Shown here in pieces: positions 1 through 12,406 of a DNA stretch of 64,000 nt. Both the position numbers and the translations under genes were made by a program. This DNA comes from Sistotremastrum niveocremeum HHB9708 (Eukaryota > Basidiomycota > Agaricomycetes > Sistotremastrales > Sistotremastraceae). Location: contig KV419411.1 in assembly GCA_001630475.1 (NCBI GenBank), positions 323,894 through 387,893 on the forward strand, given 5' to 3'. Numbering within the stretch: position 1 is the first letter of the stretch; each line of letters begins with the position of its first letter. A model generated the notes under the pieces. It searched no databases and had not been told where the DNA came from. It was given only the letters and a program-made list of their open reading frames with translations.

Positions 1-357
1 CCTTTCTTCAGGGCATATTCGACAGGTGGGATTTTGGCGTCCAGGGAGGCTACCCAGACGGATTTATGCGTCCTGTAATATTCAGGCTGGGTCAGAGATT
101 ATAAATGAATACATAGTTGCTACGCACTCTTTGTCCTCGAACGAGTACTTCGACACTGGGACTAAAGCCAGATTTCCAGCAGGGTTGGCAACACCCGCTC
201 CAGGACGTTCGAGCTCGACCAGATTTTTCGGGGTGAAGATCTCTGGTCCTTCGCGAAATTTGAACTCTGATTCGGTGGACTCCTTGCCCATGGTGGGCAG
301 CTGCAAAGGTATCTGGGAAGCAGCCGCCAGCCCAACCAGAGCGTGGAACAAGAGCAT
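1..357 (-). CDS. S9-family serine peptidase (dipeptidyl-peptidase 5 / acylaminoacyl-peptidase-like), 5' part
   Basis: Only the N-terminal part lies in the window; the gene runs off the left edge. Proposed exons are 357-128 and 72-1, with a 55-bp intron (127-73) that opens GTGCGT and ends ACAG. The phase closes exactly. The protein starts with a short hydrophobic signal peptide (about residues 1-14, then a cleavage-like AAAS). Next comes a segment of the type FTPKNLVEL...PGAGVANPAGNLALVPVSKYSFEDKE, followed across the intron by THKSVWVASL. From memory this resembles the first propeller blade of fungal secreted dipeptidyl-peptidase 5-like S9 enzymes, which cut dipeptides or acylated residues from peptide N-termini outside the cell. 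The catalytic Ser-Asp-His domain is outside the window, so activity cannot be checked. It is divergent from the heme oxygenase gene, with 234 bp between the start codons. Assignment to S9 is fairly secure; the subfamily is inferred. Confidence 0.75.
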
Positions 358-591
358 GTTGCGCCATCCGCGAACCGAACACGGGCGCTCAACGAGAGCC
401 GCAAGCGGGGATTACCGACGTTTCGGAGCCGTTATGTCCGTTATCTAATCGTCGGCTCGGCAAGCTTTGTCATTCGGCCGGATGACTAGCTTTTGCCCAG
501 AACCTCTGCTGAGCCTCTATCTGGTAGGTTGGGTGATGTGCCTGCGTGTACCGTCTGATTAGGTCAACCCTTGCCTTGACTACCAACCATC

Positions 592-1657
592 ATGTCGAGC
601 TCCATAACTGACTGGACTGCAACAATTGCCACCCTTCTACGAGACGGCACTGCTGTCGCTCATGAGAAAGCTGAGAAGAGCGAAGGCGCGTCGTGGCTTA
701 CTCGAGGCGAGCTGGACAAGGAAGAATATGCAAGATTTCTTATTATGTTATGGTATATATATTCGTACGTTTTTCTGTCGTCTCTCTTTTCAAGAGCTGT
801 TTAACTGTTTGTCTGTAGAACGCTTGAAGAAGGGCTTGACCGCCACTCTTCCAACCCCGTCCTTGCGCCTACCTACAACGCACCCCTATTGTCGCGAGCA
901 GCGGCATTAGAAGCAGATATTCGTCATATCTTGCAGACTTCTGACTGGAAGACCCATCCCATCCATCGAGAAATAGAAACCTCGCCGCCTCCCGCGTTGA
1001 CAGCCTACGTTTCCCGCCTCAAGGCTATCAATGAATCGTCACCGGAGCTACTCCTATCGCATGCATACGTTCGCTATCTCGGCGACTTAAGCGGAGGCCA
1101 GTACATCAGACGGAGCATCGCCAAGGCGTATGGTTTCGATTCGGCCGGAACGGACTTTTACGATTTTGGAAGTCAGGCCGCCACGATGGGTGATCTTCGA
1201 AAGATTAAGGTGTGGTATAGAGACGGTATGAACGAAGGCGTACCTATAGGCGACATTCCCTTGAAAGGTGATTACACCAACTCTTTCGCTCAATTTGACT
1301 TGGTCAACTTATGTCGTTTGACCCTTTTCAGAGTCTCTGGTCAACGAGGCGAGCTTGGCTTTCGTCCTGAACGGGGATTTATTCAAGACTCTCCGCCCAC
1401 CGACCAATCCTCCCAGCCTACGCGTCGATCCTGTTTCAGCCACACCGGTCGCTCATCCCGGAAGCACCTCACCGACTACACCATCCCTCGCTTCTCCTTC
1501 CCTTTCCCTTCGATCTGCTTCACTATCAAGGCAGTCCAGCTTCTCTTTCGCTACTATCCTTACATTGGTGCTTGCTGCTTCGCTTGCACATTTCATTCTG
1601 ACAGTCGGTGGCATCAAGGGTGAAGATGTTCTGCGCAAGTTATTCAGTTTGGTATAA
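592..1657 (+). CDS. Heme oxygenase with C-terminal membrane anchor
   Basis: Three exons, 592-764, 819-1267 and 1332-1657, give 315 aa; both introns (54 and 64 bp) have GT...AG ends and the phases close. Heme oxygenase opens heme to biliverdin, iron and CO. The proximal-histidine motif HEKAE is at about residue 24. The distal helix signature YLGDLSGGQ, typical of the family, is at about residue 145. The C-terminal third is Ser/Thr/Pro-rich and ends in one hydrophobic segment (FATILTLVLAASLAHFIL, about residues 280-300). This suggests a tail-anchored ER or other membrane protein, as in other eukaryotic heme oxygenases. The start at 592 places the family N-terminus directly before the helix with the heme-ligand histidine. 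It shares a short divergent promoter with the peptidase gene. The role in iron recovery from heme is known for the family and inferred here. Confidence 0.93.
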
Positions 1658-2112
1658 CGCATTATCATTATCACCTGGGTTTATGAGGTTATAGTGGCCA
1701 TATATTCTGTCTCATCATACATAGCACATAGGGTATTTTACTGACTCTGTAGTCCTAGAATATAGCACTTTCGGATTTTGTACTTCAAAGCTTCTTTTAT
1801 CAATACATTCTCATATTCCGTTTCTCTTTTGATAGATGCAACCGATAGTTCCGTCGATTCCGCCGCTAATTGAAAGTGAAGCATTGCGATCTCAACCAAT
1901 TAATCGGTGCGAGATCACGAGCAAAAGGCAGGAACAAGATTCGAACCGACGACCTAGAAGTATCGGACTCGGAACGGAGTTGCCATGTAAAGTTGCGCAC
2001 GAGCTGCTGACCAGCGTCTACTAAGAACGATTTTGAGTGAAACAACGAGCCAGGCCGGCCTTGATTGACGGCCTGCTATCCATTGTGTATCTGCATTTCA
2101 TCTCAGATCAGT
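1658..2112. other. Intergenic region with a weak tRNA-like remnant
   Basis: No convincing protein-coding gene. Around 1928-1945 the minus strand reads GGTTCGAATC, a T-loop-like string, but the flanking 5-bp stem does not pair and no acceptor stem can be formed. It could be the tail of a tRNA-derived repeat (SINE-like) or chance. The rest is AT-rich 3' flank of the heme oxygenase and 5' flank of AMP deaminase. Confidence 0.4.
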
Positions 2113-5100
2113 ATGGAGTCGAAATATGACGTTGACTCGTCTCCTCCAACACCGGGAGGCACATCACAGCCTTTAAGCACTGCATCATCTGCGACTGCTT
2201 CAGTCATCGAGCTCTCAATAGTCGATAAAGATGCACACTTTCCTTATGATCAAGAAAAGAAACTGCAGAGTGTAAATCTTTGTTTTTCTATTCCCATAAA
2301 CCTTTCTAAATCGTTTCCGACAGCTTGAAGAAAAGATGTTAGTCCACGGTCGAACTCCCGCTGAAGCTTCATCGTCTTTCTCGCCTACACTCTCTCCCAA
2401 TTTCGGCCCTTCATCTGAACGAAGAGCATCCTCCATCGCGTCCAATACTACCGCTATTGACGGATTCAGAATGGCGCAGATGTCTCCTAGTCGCAATGAC
2501 TTCAGCTTACCACCCGCACATGACTCTCCATTCTATACTGAAGCAGAGGAGGGTTCGTCATTGAGTCATCTTCCACAACCACCGGTACCAGGCCCAATCC
2601 CTGCTCGTTAGTGCCATGTTTCTCAGACCCATTCTTCAAGCTGACCCTCGTGATTACTAGATACAGCCGTGACGGAAGAAGTCAAAGCCATGTACAGCGC
2701 ACTCAACAAATGTCTCGAACTACGCGACAAATACATCTCCATCTCCCTTCAAAATATCGGGGACAATCCTCGCGACTACGACGGCGCTTCTAAACATCCT
2801 GATCCCAAGAAGACCCACGACGCGAATTTGAAACCTTGGAAGATCTATCCTAAGCCACCGCCTCCGCATTGGCATTGGACTGATAAATCCAAAGTGATTT
2901 CTGGAGAACCTGCGCATGAGTCGGAGGAAGAGTTTGATTTCGCCAAATGTGATATTCCGAGAAGTGATGAGTGGACTTTTGAGGTGGACGAAAGGGGAGT
3001 ATATCAGGTGTATGATACCGCGAAAGGTGTGTTTGCATCCCCTCCCTTGATATTCTGCGTTTTGACATCCAATTCCTGGGCCTAGGTTCTGACCCACTCT
3101 TCAATATCCCAACGTTACGAGAGTATTTTGTGGATTTGGACTACGTCCTGAGTGTGATATCGGACGGTCCGACGAAGAGCTTCGCTTTCCGGAGGTTAAA
3201 ATACCTGCAGAGCAAGTGGGCGATGTATAGCTTGTTGAACGAGTCTCAGGAGATGGCTGACATGAAGGTACGTACGCATTATCCATCTTCGGGCCGCCCG
3301 TGATTGATGACTGGCATGGCGCTAGCGTGTACCTCATCGTGATTTCTACAACGTGCGAAAGGTCGATACTCACGTTCATCAGTGAGTCGATATGACTGCG
3401 TGTCTGATGTAGTCGACTAATCATGAATCAAGTTCGTCGTGTATGAATCAAAAGCATCTTCTGCGCTTCATCAAGTCGAAGATGAAGAAGAACCCCGACG
3501 TAAGCCTCAATATTCCGCATCCTCTTTCGGCTGTCAAGCGATTATCAGGACGTCGTTATCTTCCGTGATGGGAAAGAGCTGACACTCGCTCAAGTCTTCG
3601 AATCGTTGAACCTCACAGCGTACGATCTATCAATCGACACGCTCGATATGCACGCACATCAAGATTCATTCCATCGATTCGACAAGTTCAATTTGAAATA
3701 TAATCCGATTGGAGAATCACGATTGCGAGAGATCTTCTTGAAAACCGATAACTTTATTCAAGGGAGATACTTGGCGGAGTTGACGAGAGGTGCGTCATTC
3801 GTTTCATTGATTGATGAAACTCGCAATTGAGCTCTTTCGGTAGAGGTGATGACTGATCTTGAGCAAAGCAAGTATCAGGTATGTAATCAGGCATCCAACT
3901 GAAGGCTCGCTGTTGATTCTGACACCGATAATAGAACTGTGAATGGCGTATCTCAATCTATGGCCGAAGTCAATCCGAATGGGACAAACTGGCGAAATGG
4001 GTAGTCCATAACAAGCTCTACTCCCACAACGTCCGCTGGATGATCCAAATTCCTCGTCTTTACGACGTATACAAGCAGAACGGGTCTGTCAAGAACTTTG
4101 AGGACGTCCTTCGCAGTACGTTGCTGATCTCGTTCGGGGCGACGGTATGACGTCATTGACGACTGAACGATAGATGTCTTCCACCCTCTTTTCGAAGTCA
4201 CGAAGGATCCGGCTTCGCATCCTGAACTGCACGTCTTCTTGCAACGCGTGATTGGGTTTGATAGCGTGGACGATGAATCGAAGGCGGAGCGGAGAATATA
4301 CAAGAAGGTGAGGTTTCAAGGTAAAATCGACACTCGCGCTCAGTATCATTGCTTTTAGTTCCCGTATCCACGGGTATGGGATACTGAACAGTCTCCTCCC
4401 TATTCCTATTGGTACGCGCATCGTCTCTGATCATATCGTATCTTCGTTAACGAAAGCGATGACAGGCTATACTATATGTTTGCCAATATGGCGAGCCTGA
4501 ACAATTGGAGACAAGCTCGAGGATTCAGTACGTCTCTTTGCCGAGATTGCGTTGCGGCCTTGACGAAGCCTCACAGATACTTTCGTTCTACGACCTCACT
4601 CAGGCGAAGCAGGCGACACCGACCATCTGACCTCTGCCTTCTTGACCTCTCAATGCATCTCCCACGGCATCCTTCTTCGCAAAGTCCCCGCGCTTCAATA
4701 CCTGTACTACCTTCGGCAAATTGGCGTGGCTATGAGTCCGCTGAGCAATAATGCATTGTTCTTGGCTTATGAGAGGAATCCGCTGAAGGCGTTCTTTGAG
4801 ACTGGGTTGAATGTCAGTTTGAGTACTGATGATCCTCTTCAGTTCCATTTCACCAAGGTTTGTGATCCCCCAATTTTACTACAGTCGATATTCGTGCTCA
4901 TGCTTGGATAGGAACCTTTATTGGAAGAATATAGCGTAGCCGCGCATGTACGTCTTCGTCTTTCTAACCGAAGATTTCAGAATCTTGATGCTTTCCTAGA
5001 TCTATAAGTTATCACAAAGCTCTTTAGCGGAGCTCGCTCGCAACTCAGTCTTGCAAAGCGGTTTCGAAATGGAAATCAAGAGGCATTGGCTGGGCCAACA

Positions 5101-5344
5101 ATGGTATCTCCCAGGTGCAGCGGGGAACGACATCAATAAGGTATATCATATATTCTTCCTCCTCGGGCTTCGCTGACGAGTAATGTAGACTAATGTTCCT
5201 AATATTCGGCTGGAATATAGACATCAGACTCTGTCTGAGGAATTGGAATTAATCCGGACGAATCAGGATGCGCCGATGGCTCCTTCAACACTTGCTCCTA
5301 CGGCGGAGAATGTCGCTGCTGTGGCCATGGGCAAGAGTAGATAA
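2113..5344 (+). CDS. AMD1: AMP deaminase
   Basis: Sixteen exons can be joined with consistent phase: 2113-2271, 2324-2606, 2661-3026, 3086-3267, 3326-3381, 3433-3499, 3549-3789, 3844-3878, 3935-4115, 4174-4307, 4359-4411, 4466-4527, 4577-4857, 4912-4947, 5000-5140 and 5189-5344. This gives about 810 aa, normal for fungal AMP deaminases. The enzyme converts AMP to IMP plus ammonia in the purine nucleotide cycle. The first ~150 residues are Ser/Pro-rich and poorly conserved. The catalytic part shows the metal-binding [20 protein letters not shown] stretch and [12 protein letters not shown]. It continues with the HSGEAGD segment around the catalytic Glu, and [17 protein letters not shown] with the C-terminal metal Asp. 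The exon 3 acceptor could be 2660 or 2666, a difference of two residues. Cytosolic location is expected for the family. No lesion is seen. Confidence 0.97.
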
Positions 5345-5423
5345 ATTAACTAACTCCTATAGATCTACTTGTTTTCGATATTCTTTTCCCTTTGTAGTGA
5401 TTAGCTCTTAATAATTCGACCTA

Positions 5424-5860
5424 GTGATGGAATGGGCGGCGTGGTCTTCCGACGTCCGTCACCGCACACGCTTTCCGACCGCGACTTCGTCGAAACCCTC
5501 TCATCAAGACCTGGCTCTATCTCAGGCAATCGACTTATGCTGCCTTTGATTCAAGACTCAGGGAATGGCGTTTGTGCTATCAGGTTCCTTCTGGCGACTA
5601 TCGAAACATGCCCGGATGGTCCTTAGCCTCCGCTCGATAACATCCATGAAACAATCTCCCCCAAGACCAGGCTCCTGACGCTCCTGACCATGTACCACAA
5701 GTGCATCCGAAGCCGGGAGTACTATGAAGGACTTCATAGAGCTCATTCATGAGCCTGAGCGCGATGCTAGACACGTCTGTCGACGATGGCGGGCTTCATT
5801 TTAGGGGCGAGGAATGAACATATAGTTGGTATATTGTTCTATGCTGTGGTATGTGGTTCT
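5424..5860 (+). pseudogene. Decayed 5' fragment of an acyl-CoA ligase gene
   Basis: This stretch aligns by eye to 30870-31330, the start of the intact ligase gene and its upstream DNA. Examples are GGCGGCGTG...CCGCAC...GACCGCGAC at 5433-5488 against 30872-30925, and CATCCATGA(A/C)AC(A/G)ATCT at about 5640 against 31108. The run ACCAGG(C/A)...CGCCTGA/CTCCTGA...CCTGA(C/T)CATGTA at about 5664-5692 matches about 31136-31166. TCGACGATGG(C/T)GGGCTT at about 5780 matches about 31257. No open frame survives: stops and indels break every frame. Similarity fades after about 5860, where the intact gene enters its first intron. This is a truncated, non-functional duplicate, most likely from an old segmental duplication. 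Confidence 0.75.
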
Positions 5861-6739
5861 CCTACTTTCAACTTCTGGCTGACCTTGTCTAACTGCCCAT
5901 GTACATCTAGTAAATGCCATCAGCCGAACGGCATCGTTTAGCTCATCGCTGTCGTGGCCTGGGGTTTCCAACGGCGAGCCTTTGTACACAATGTCAGCCC
6001 ACGATGGTTTTCCAACTCGCTCATCCCTTATTCATGCCGGAGCATATCTCACCTATACTTCTTTGCAAACGCACTCCCTCATTCGCGACTACTTCAACGA
6101 CGCCATGGCTGTCATGACCGCTTTCACGGGTGATTGAATGGAGTGCCATGGAGGCCGTCGATGACTTTAGATGGTATGTACTAGGTTGAGATACCTGATA
6201 TCGGTGATCGTGTCTCATGGTGAAATGCAGTTCCTGTACTTCACTGGCGTCCATCCCCCCTGTCCTATTTAAGCCTGCAGCATCCTCGACGTAGGATAAG
6301 TACGTAAGCGCAACTTTGGGACTCGGAATTCACTTACCCACGATGCGAATTCTCTTAGCGGAGCATCGAACTGACTGCTGTCAAGATACCTTTTCAAGGC
6401 TTAAAATGGTAATGCTCGCTGCTTGCCAACGCCGAAGATCTTACAGTTAACTATTGAATATTCATATCTGACATGAGATCCGGCTTTATTCTGATCTACT
6501 GAACGACCTCAACCTCTCACTACTGAGATGAAGTTGTCCGAAACTCTTTAGTGACTTCTTATGTATATCGTGCGAGCGTCTGTTGTCTTTGTCCTACAAA
6601 ATGCCGACGCTGCACTGCCACGGGATGCCAACATCAACACTGCAACACGCAAGCCAAGCAGAATTACGCACAGCTTAATCCAACCAAAGCGCTTAGTTCT
6701 TGGTCTTAACCTTGTTGTTGCGACATCCCATCCAAGACC
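5861..6739. other. Non-coding stretch upstream of the NLR gene
   Basis: No gene is supported. Short open frames on both strands (for example about 6548-6769 minus) lack family resemblance and splice support. The last few hundred bases are presumably the NLR promoter. Confidence 0.5.
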
Positions 6740-9700
6740 ATGACCTCCATTGTCGTTGGAGAAATCCAAGAAGAACTGATCGTTTGGCTGTCCCTTCGAC
6801 GTTTTGTCGACGATAGCAGTTCGTTCAAGAGGGTAACGGATATTCTATCCAAGGTAGTTGGGCGATAATGTCGTACCTTGCCTGACAAATTCATGATGAA
6901 CGACGTGCAGGAATGTCTCTATTCAAAGGTAGCATGGGATGTTCTGAATGACACTATTCGGGTAGCTTGAATTCGCACGATCGTCCATGAGAGTGTGTAA
7001 CTGACCGTCATCGATGTCGTTGCAGGCTCTGGAGATTCAAGGTGACCCGACTTCAATTGCCACAAGTCTCTTGTGTCGCATGGAGGAGACATATAGAGCG
7101 ATGCTGCCTGCCTTGGAAAGAAGGGGAATGACCACAGGCCCATGGTCACGTCGTGAAAGGTGGAGCAGCATTGGGGAGATAGATTGGGATGAATTCGAGG
7201 ACAGTCACGAACATCCCCTCACTTCTACATGGGAGAAAATAGCTGATCTCACTATCACTTTTTGCCATTCCATCCTTCATTGTTTTGTCCAACAAAACAC
7301 GGGTGCGTCGCGGACTCTAACAGACCACAAACACAGCTCACATGCCACACATTGGATGAATTGCAACTTCCAGAGCTGTCATATGAACAGTGTGACTTAT
7401 TGAGCAAGTACACCACCGGATTCGCCGCAGCGAGCAAAGCTTTTCGGTCTACAAAAATTGAGAAGATCCATGATGTCCTGGGTGACATCGAGCCTGTCCA
7501 GGAAGCGATGTTTTACTCTACGGAATCACGCAGTACCGGTGCGTATTCTCTTCGTACAAGGAACTCAGGACGATACTTACATTGTATTCCAGGCAATGCC
7601 GACTCGGAGGACCAAATCTTCGCAAAAAGTCTTCAATATCCCCCGATACCTTCCGATGTGGGATTTGTAGCAGATAAGTCGTGTTTGCCTCAAACTCGAA
7701 AGCATGCCTTGAGTAGATTGTACGAGTTTGCGATGAAGTCATCGACAGGCAAGAACGCATCAATACTCTGGGTCAATGGCGTAGCGGGAACAGGCAAGAC
7801 GTTCCTAGCGCATGGCATCATACAGCGTATGCCAGACGACACGCCAGCTTTCTTCTTCGATCATCTACGTCAGGAAGAGGTGTCGCCTCACTCGTTGTTT
7901 CCCAAGATATCTCGGGACCTTGCAGATTTCTATCCCGCGTGGCGGCAAGCTTTGGCCCGAGCTATACAGACGGCAAAGGTTAATCGAAAAAACTCTACTC
8001 TTGCTCAGCAATTCAAGACTTTCATCAAAGGTCCTGCCAAAGCTGTTCGCTTCTGCCGGCCAGTTCTCATCGTGATAGATGGGTTGGACGAAGCGGGTCC
8101 TCCCGAGCGTCGCTCCGAGTTGCTCAAAATTCTTGCTGAAGACCTACAGGAACTACCATGTGCTTTCCGAATCTTGATCACTTCGCGGCCCGAGCCAGAT
8201 ATTGTGAAGGCATTTGGCAACACCTTTCATCGCTGTTCATCATATGATTCTTGCCACTGCGAAAGCGACAGGAGAACAGTCGATATTACCGACCTTTGTA
8301 TCGATGACGACCGTGATATCCACAGGCTCATCAAGCACCGATTTGACGCAGTCAAAGAAGATCCAGAATATCGTCTGCTCCTTTCTCAGGGCACTCGTAC
8401 CACATTGGTGGCGAAGTCGGGAGGCTTAATTTTGTTCGCTAAAACCGCCTGTGATTTCATTCTCAACGCCGGCTATGACGCTGGTCTAAATGCGAAAGAA
8501 CGACTGGAGAAGGTACTCAGCTTGAACGAAGTACCCGGAATGGATCTTCTGTATCGCACTATTTTAAACGCAACAATCTCGGAAAGTGCCCTTGATCTTG
8601 ATCGGTTCCGCGTTGTTGTGGGGCGCATGATGTGTTGCGCTAATGGGCAGGGATTGCCCACTAGCGCCCATCGCGCCTTCGATCAGCACGGAGAGGACCC
8701 TTATGCTACAGACACTATCCTTCCATACCTGGGTTCCTTGATTCGGAAGGAGAACGTGTATGAGCCCGATGGCTATAGTCTTCCAATTCATGCCGACTAT
8801 AAAGCTCCCCAGTCGGCTGAATCTGATCCAATCGTTCCATGTCACAAGTCCTTGTGGGACTATCTGACCGATAAGAACCGATCCGAGTTCCATCACGTTG
8901 ATCGGTCGCTGCATCAGCTTCCACTGCTGAAAGCGTGTTTGCAGGTGCTCATGAGTGAGCTCGAGACCGACCTTCTTAGGGAGGATGTACTCAACTCCCG
9001 ATCTGGTAATATCACTTTCTCGTCCGAGCCCATGAAAAGGCGCATATCCCCACAGCTTCGATACGCGTGCCTCTTTTGGACCTTTCACCTTTCTCTCGTA
9101 AAATATGACCAAAGCGTCGACTGTATTGTCCGGAAATTCTTGGAAAACAATCTTCTCGATTGGATCTACACGCACCATTTATGCACGACACGGGGTCGGG
9201 GAGCTCATCATGATAGTTCCGAGCTCACTCGTTGCCTAATTATCGCAGCCAGCTGGGCTCAGGTACGTATTGAAAACATCACAACTTACAATGTTCCCAA
9301 TCTTACATATACCATTTCTCAAGCACAACGATGCTGGATCAGGCCTTGCGGAAATTCTTACAGACATTTTCAGATTCTTGAATGACCATTTACAAATCCT
9401 CTCAGATCCTCATATATATGTTTCTGCCCTACCGTTCACTGTCCGCGAAAGCTGGGTTTATAGACAGTACCATTGCCATTATCAAGACGCTTTCGAAGTC
9501 AAATCAGAGTTGCTTGAAACTCCTGCTTACCCAGGGCAGGAAAAGATCATATTTCGGTTTTCAGGTACCGATACCGAGGGACAAAAGGCCGGGGGTTCTC
9601 TTCGGAGTTGCCGGGGAATCTGGTTCTCTCCAGATTCTACCCATTTTGTGGTCAAGGTCTCCGGCGAGCAGAAGTTCTATATGTTGAACTCAGAGAGTCT

Positions 9701-11864
9701 CGACATTGTTTGGGCCCAGGACCTTCAAGGAACTGCTGAAGATTACGCAGCCATTTGTTTCTCCTGTGATTCAACTCGCGTTGTCTGGATTGGAATGCGC
9801 GGGCAAATAATCCAGAGGACTATCGATGGGAAACAAAAGTACTCAAGTCCTCCTATCGAAGACCTTGTCCACTTAAAGCATCAATCTGAACGTCGGGAGA
9901 GCTTCTTCATGACAAACGACAGTCGCTATATAGTCACAGTATGTGATGTTTCGGTCCGTAAATGGTCCATCGAAACAGGAGCCTGTGTGTTGAAAGGGGA
10001 TCTCACACTCTCCCGTCACATGGTAGAATCGCCCCTTGACTGGAGCCACATTTTCATGGCATTCTCACCCGATGGAAAGATCATTTGCGTGATCCAGGAG
10101 AGATTTTTTCCCTACAGTTTTCTCTCAGTCGGTCTCTGGAGTATTGAAACACTGGACCGAATCTGCAACTGGGAGGCCAGAGACGATACACAATCGAGCG
10201 GCACAACTCGGAGTCTTTGCACATTCTCGCCGGACAGTTCTATATTATACGTTTGTCTAGACCATCGGTGGCTTCGTGCGTACGAAGTCATGAGCGGAGC
10301 TCTCATTTGGAATGTGGGAGAAGTAGCCAGTAGCTCCAGTGCAGTTGCTATTGCCGCTTCTCCCGGCAACAAACATCTTGCAATTCTTGAATCTTGTGCC
10401 AGAGAGACAAGGGTCCACATACGATCTGCAGAAACTGGACAATTGAATTTATCATTGGGCAGTCTAATTTCTTTCCCCGAGGCGATGATCATCAGCCCGA
10501 GATATCCAAGTTCACTTGGATTTTCTAAAGACGGGACCAAGATCATGTTTTCAATGAACAGGGAGTCACTCATTTACGTTTGGAATATCGAGGATCTACC
10601 CACCTCACGACCTACTTTGCAATCCCGAAGATCCGAAATACACACCCATCAGGTCTCATCAGATGGCTCAGTGGTGGGCTATGCAACGGAAGGGGGGCTT
10701 GTCGAATACAGGGATACCCAGAGCGGGGCAGTGCGTTTTACTGGACTGCTACCTGACTATACTCAACCCATGGCGGGAGATAGCGTATTGACATTTTCAT
10801 CTGATCCCCTCTGTCTAGCCTATCCCAGTGGGTATGATGGCGCTATAAAAGTAACCAAGTTCATCATGGACACCTGGGAGCCCACAATCAGGACACTGGA
10901 CGGAGGCGTTGGCAGAATTTCTGCACTGTTCTTCTCCGGCTCTTGCACGCACCTTCTCTCGTCATCTAATTACGATGTGCAAATGTGGAACATAGGTGAT
11001 ACCGCTACGAGACGTGAAGTTCAGAGCTATCGGTGGGACCTGCAGGTTAAAGGTTTTCGGTATTTCACCGAGTTTGGTCAGCATGTTGTCCTTTCCGACA
11101 GGGTCCGCCCGCTGGGCGCCTGGAGAACAGACTCGGCTGAAAGGGTAGAAGTGGCAGAAGTGTTTAAGAGGCGTGACTCGAGGGGAAAAGGCAAATTGTC
11201 TCTGACATGCTCATGGGTGCTGGGGCCCATCAATGAACGAAGTGGACGGATGTCTACCGCTCTCTCCTTATCGCCAGGGGATCATCCTTATTCATTCAAT
11301 TCTTACAGAAGAGATACTGCGGTCTTGACACTCCAAGACAATGGGAACAATCCAGCATACGCAGGTAGGGTCTGGGAGATAGCCTTTTCCCTCGATCGGC
11401 GTAAATTTGCTGTGGCTTGCGAGGATCTCGGGATTCGAGTCTGGACTACAGATGACAGGACGGAGGAAGTCATTCAATACGGTGCTCCGTTGTACATTTA
11501 TGAGCCGGGAACCACCATGATTGCATTGACTTCTGATGGTCGCACCCTCGTTTCCGCCAAGAAAACAGGGGATCGAGAGATTCATCGATGGGACATATCC
11601 CGGCCACCGGCACCCCCGCGATTTGTCCCAGGCGTCATTGAGGCTCAGGGCCAATCCCGGGATATCTCATGGGATGGTTGGGTGTGTGATGGCCACTCGG
11701 ACTTGACTCCCAAACCTCGATTATTCTGGGTTCCAGGGAAATTCCGGTCAGGATTCATTTGGAGCGATATTCATCGGGTAGTTGGAGTACCGGAGACTAG
11801 AGTGAAGCTGCATCCGTCTTATCTGAGCCGCGCAACTCGAATTACAGGAACTAAGACTTGCTAG
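6740..11864 (+). CDS. NLR/STAND protein: helical N-terminus, NACHT ATPase, WD40-like beta-propeller
   Basis: Exons 6740-6853, 6911-6928, 7026-7302, 7374-7538, 7593-9262 and 9324-11864 join in phase to about 1594 aa. The 54-bp intron at 7539-7592 is in frame, so retention would also stay open. The first ~200 residues are helical with no domain I can name. The NACHT domain follows: Walker A GVAGTGKT at about residue 254 and Walker B VLIVIDGLDEAG at about 349. ILITSRPEPDI (sensor 1) and a winged-helix-like region come after it. From about residue 735 the protein is a series of degenerate beta-propeller blades (FSPDSTHFVV, FSPDGKIICVI, FSPDSSILYV, FSKDGTKIMF, TSDGRTLVSA). Fungal NACHT-WD40 proteins are nucleotide-switched sensors in non-self recognition and programmed cell death. 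That role is inferred here from architecture. The blades are divergent rather than near-identical repeats, so this copy is not an obviously fast-evolving repeat type. Confidence 0.9.
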
Positions 11865-12387
11865 AGGTGATTCGGGTTGCGTGAATTGTCAGGTAATAGG
11901 TATGGTCAACAAATGTGCCTGATGAGGTCCTGTGTCTTATTTCGATATAGATAGGCTCGATCATTATCTTCTGAGCGAATGGCATGGTAATCCACGCTCT
12001 TACCTCAAGTCCCTGGACCGTATCATTCCGCATTACAAGACAATTTCCATCAATGACATCCCTTAATATAACAATGATGTACTCAAGGATTCTAAAGTAT
12101 AGACGAGGGTATATTCATGAGGTCCAAAAAAGTAATGTCTGGATACCGACGTACTACGGTCGTCATACAGTCCCAGCTTCGTTTAGCGAGGCTGGGCCGC
12201 GTGGACTCGGCTTCCCATGCCGCCAAGTTAAGTCGACCGTTTCACTGACATCTCTCAGAGGATGTGCGTCCGGCCGTCCCATGTATTCCCTTAGCTGTAG
12301 ACATTGTATATCAGACTTTTAAGATATCGAAATACATGTTTCAAGTACTGAGGACGAGAAATCGACGAAAATGGTATCCGGGCGTAT
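11865..12387. other. Intergenic region between the NLR gene and the retrotransposon
   Basis: No supportable gene or RNA. The open frame 11984-12322 (plus) has no recognisable content. Confidence 0.5.
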
Positions 12388-12406
12388 CGGAGATAAGCTA
12401 TCGCAA
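12388..12406. repeat. Left copy of the direct repeat flanking the DIRS element
   Basis: A 19-bp string here recurs exactly at 18219-18237. With the preceding T in both places the match is 20 bp, TCGGAGATAAGCTATCGCAA. The two copies bracket the tyrosine-recombinase retrotransposon. Confidence 0.8.

Noticed and set aside
1915-1990. tRNA-like T-loop GGTTCGAATC on the minus strand
   Set aside because: The T-stem does not pair and no acceptor or anticodon arm can be drawn; at most a SINE or tRNA remnant.
8564-9178. 204-codon antisense frame inside the NLR gene
   Set aside because: Shadow of the NACHT coding strand; no family resemblance and no own promoter context.
10112-10573. 153-codon antisense frame in the propeller region
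   Set aside because: Shadow of the WD-like coding frame.
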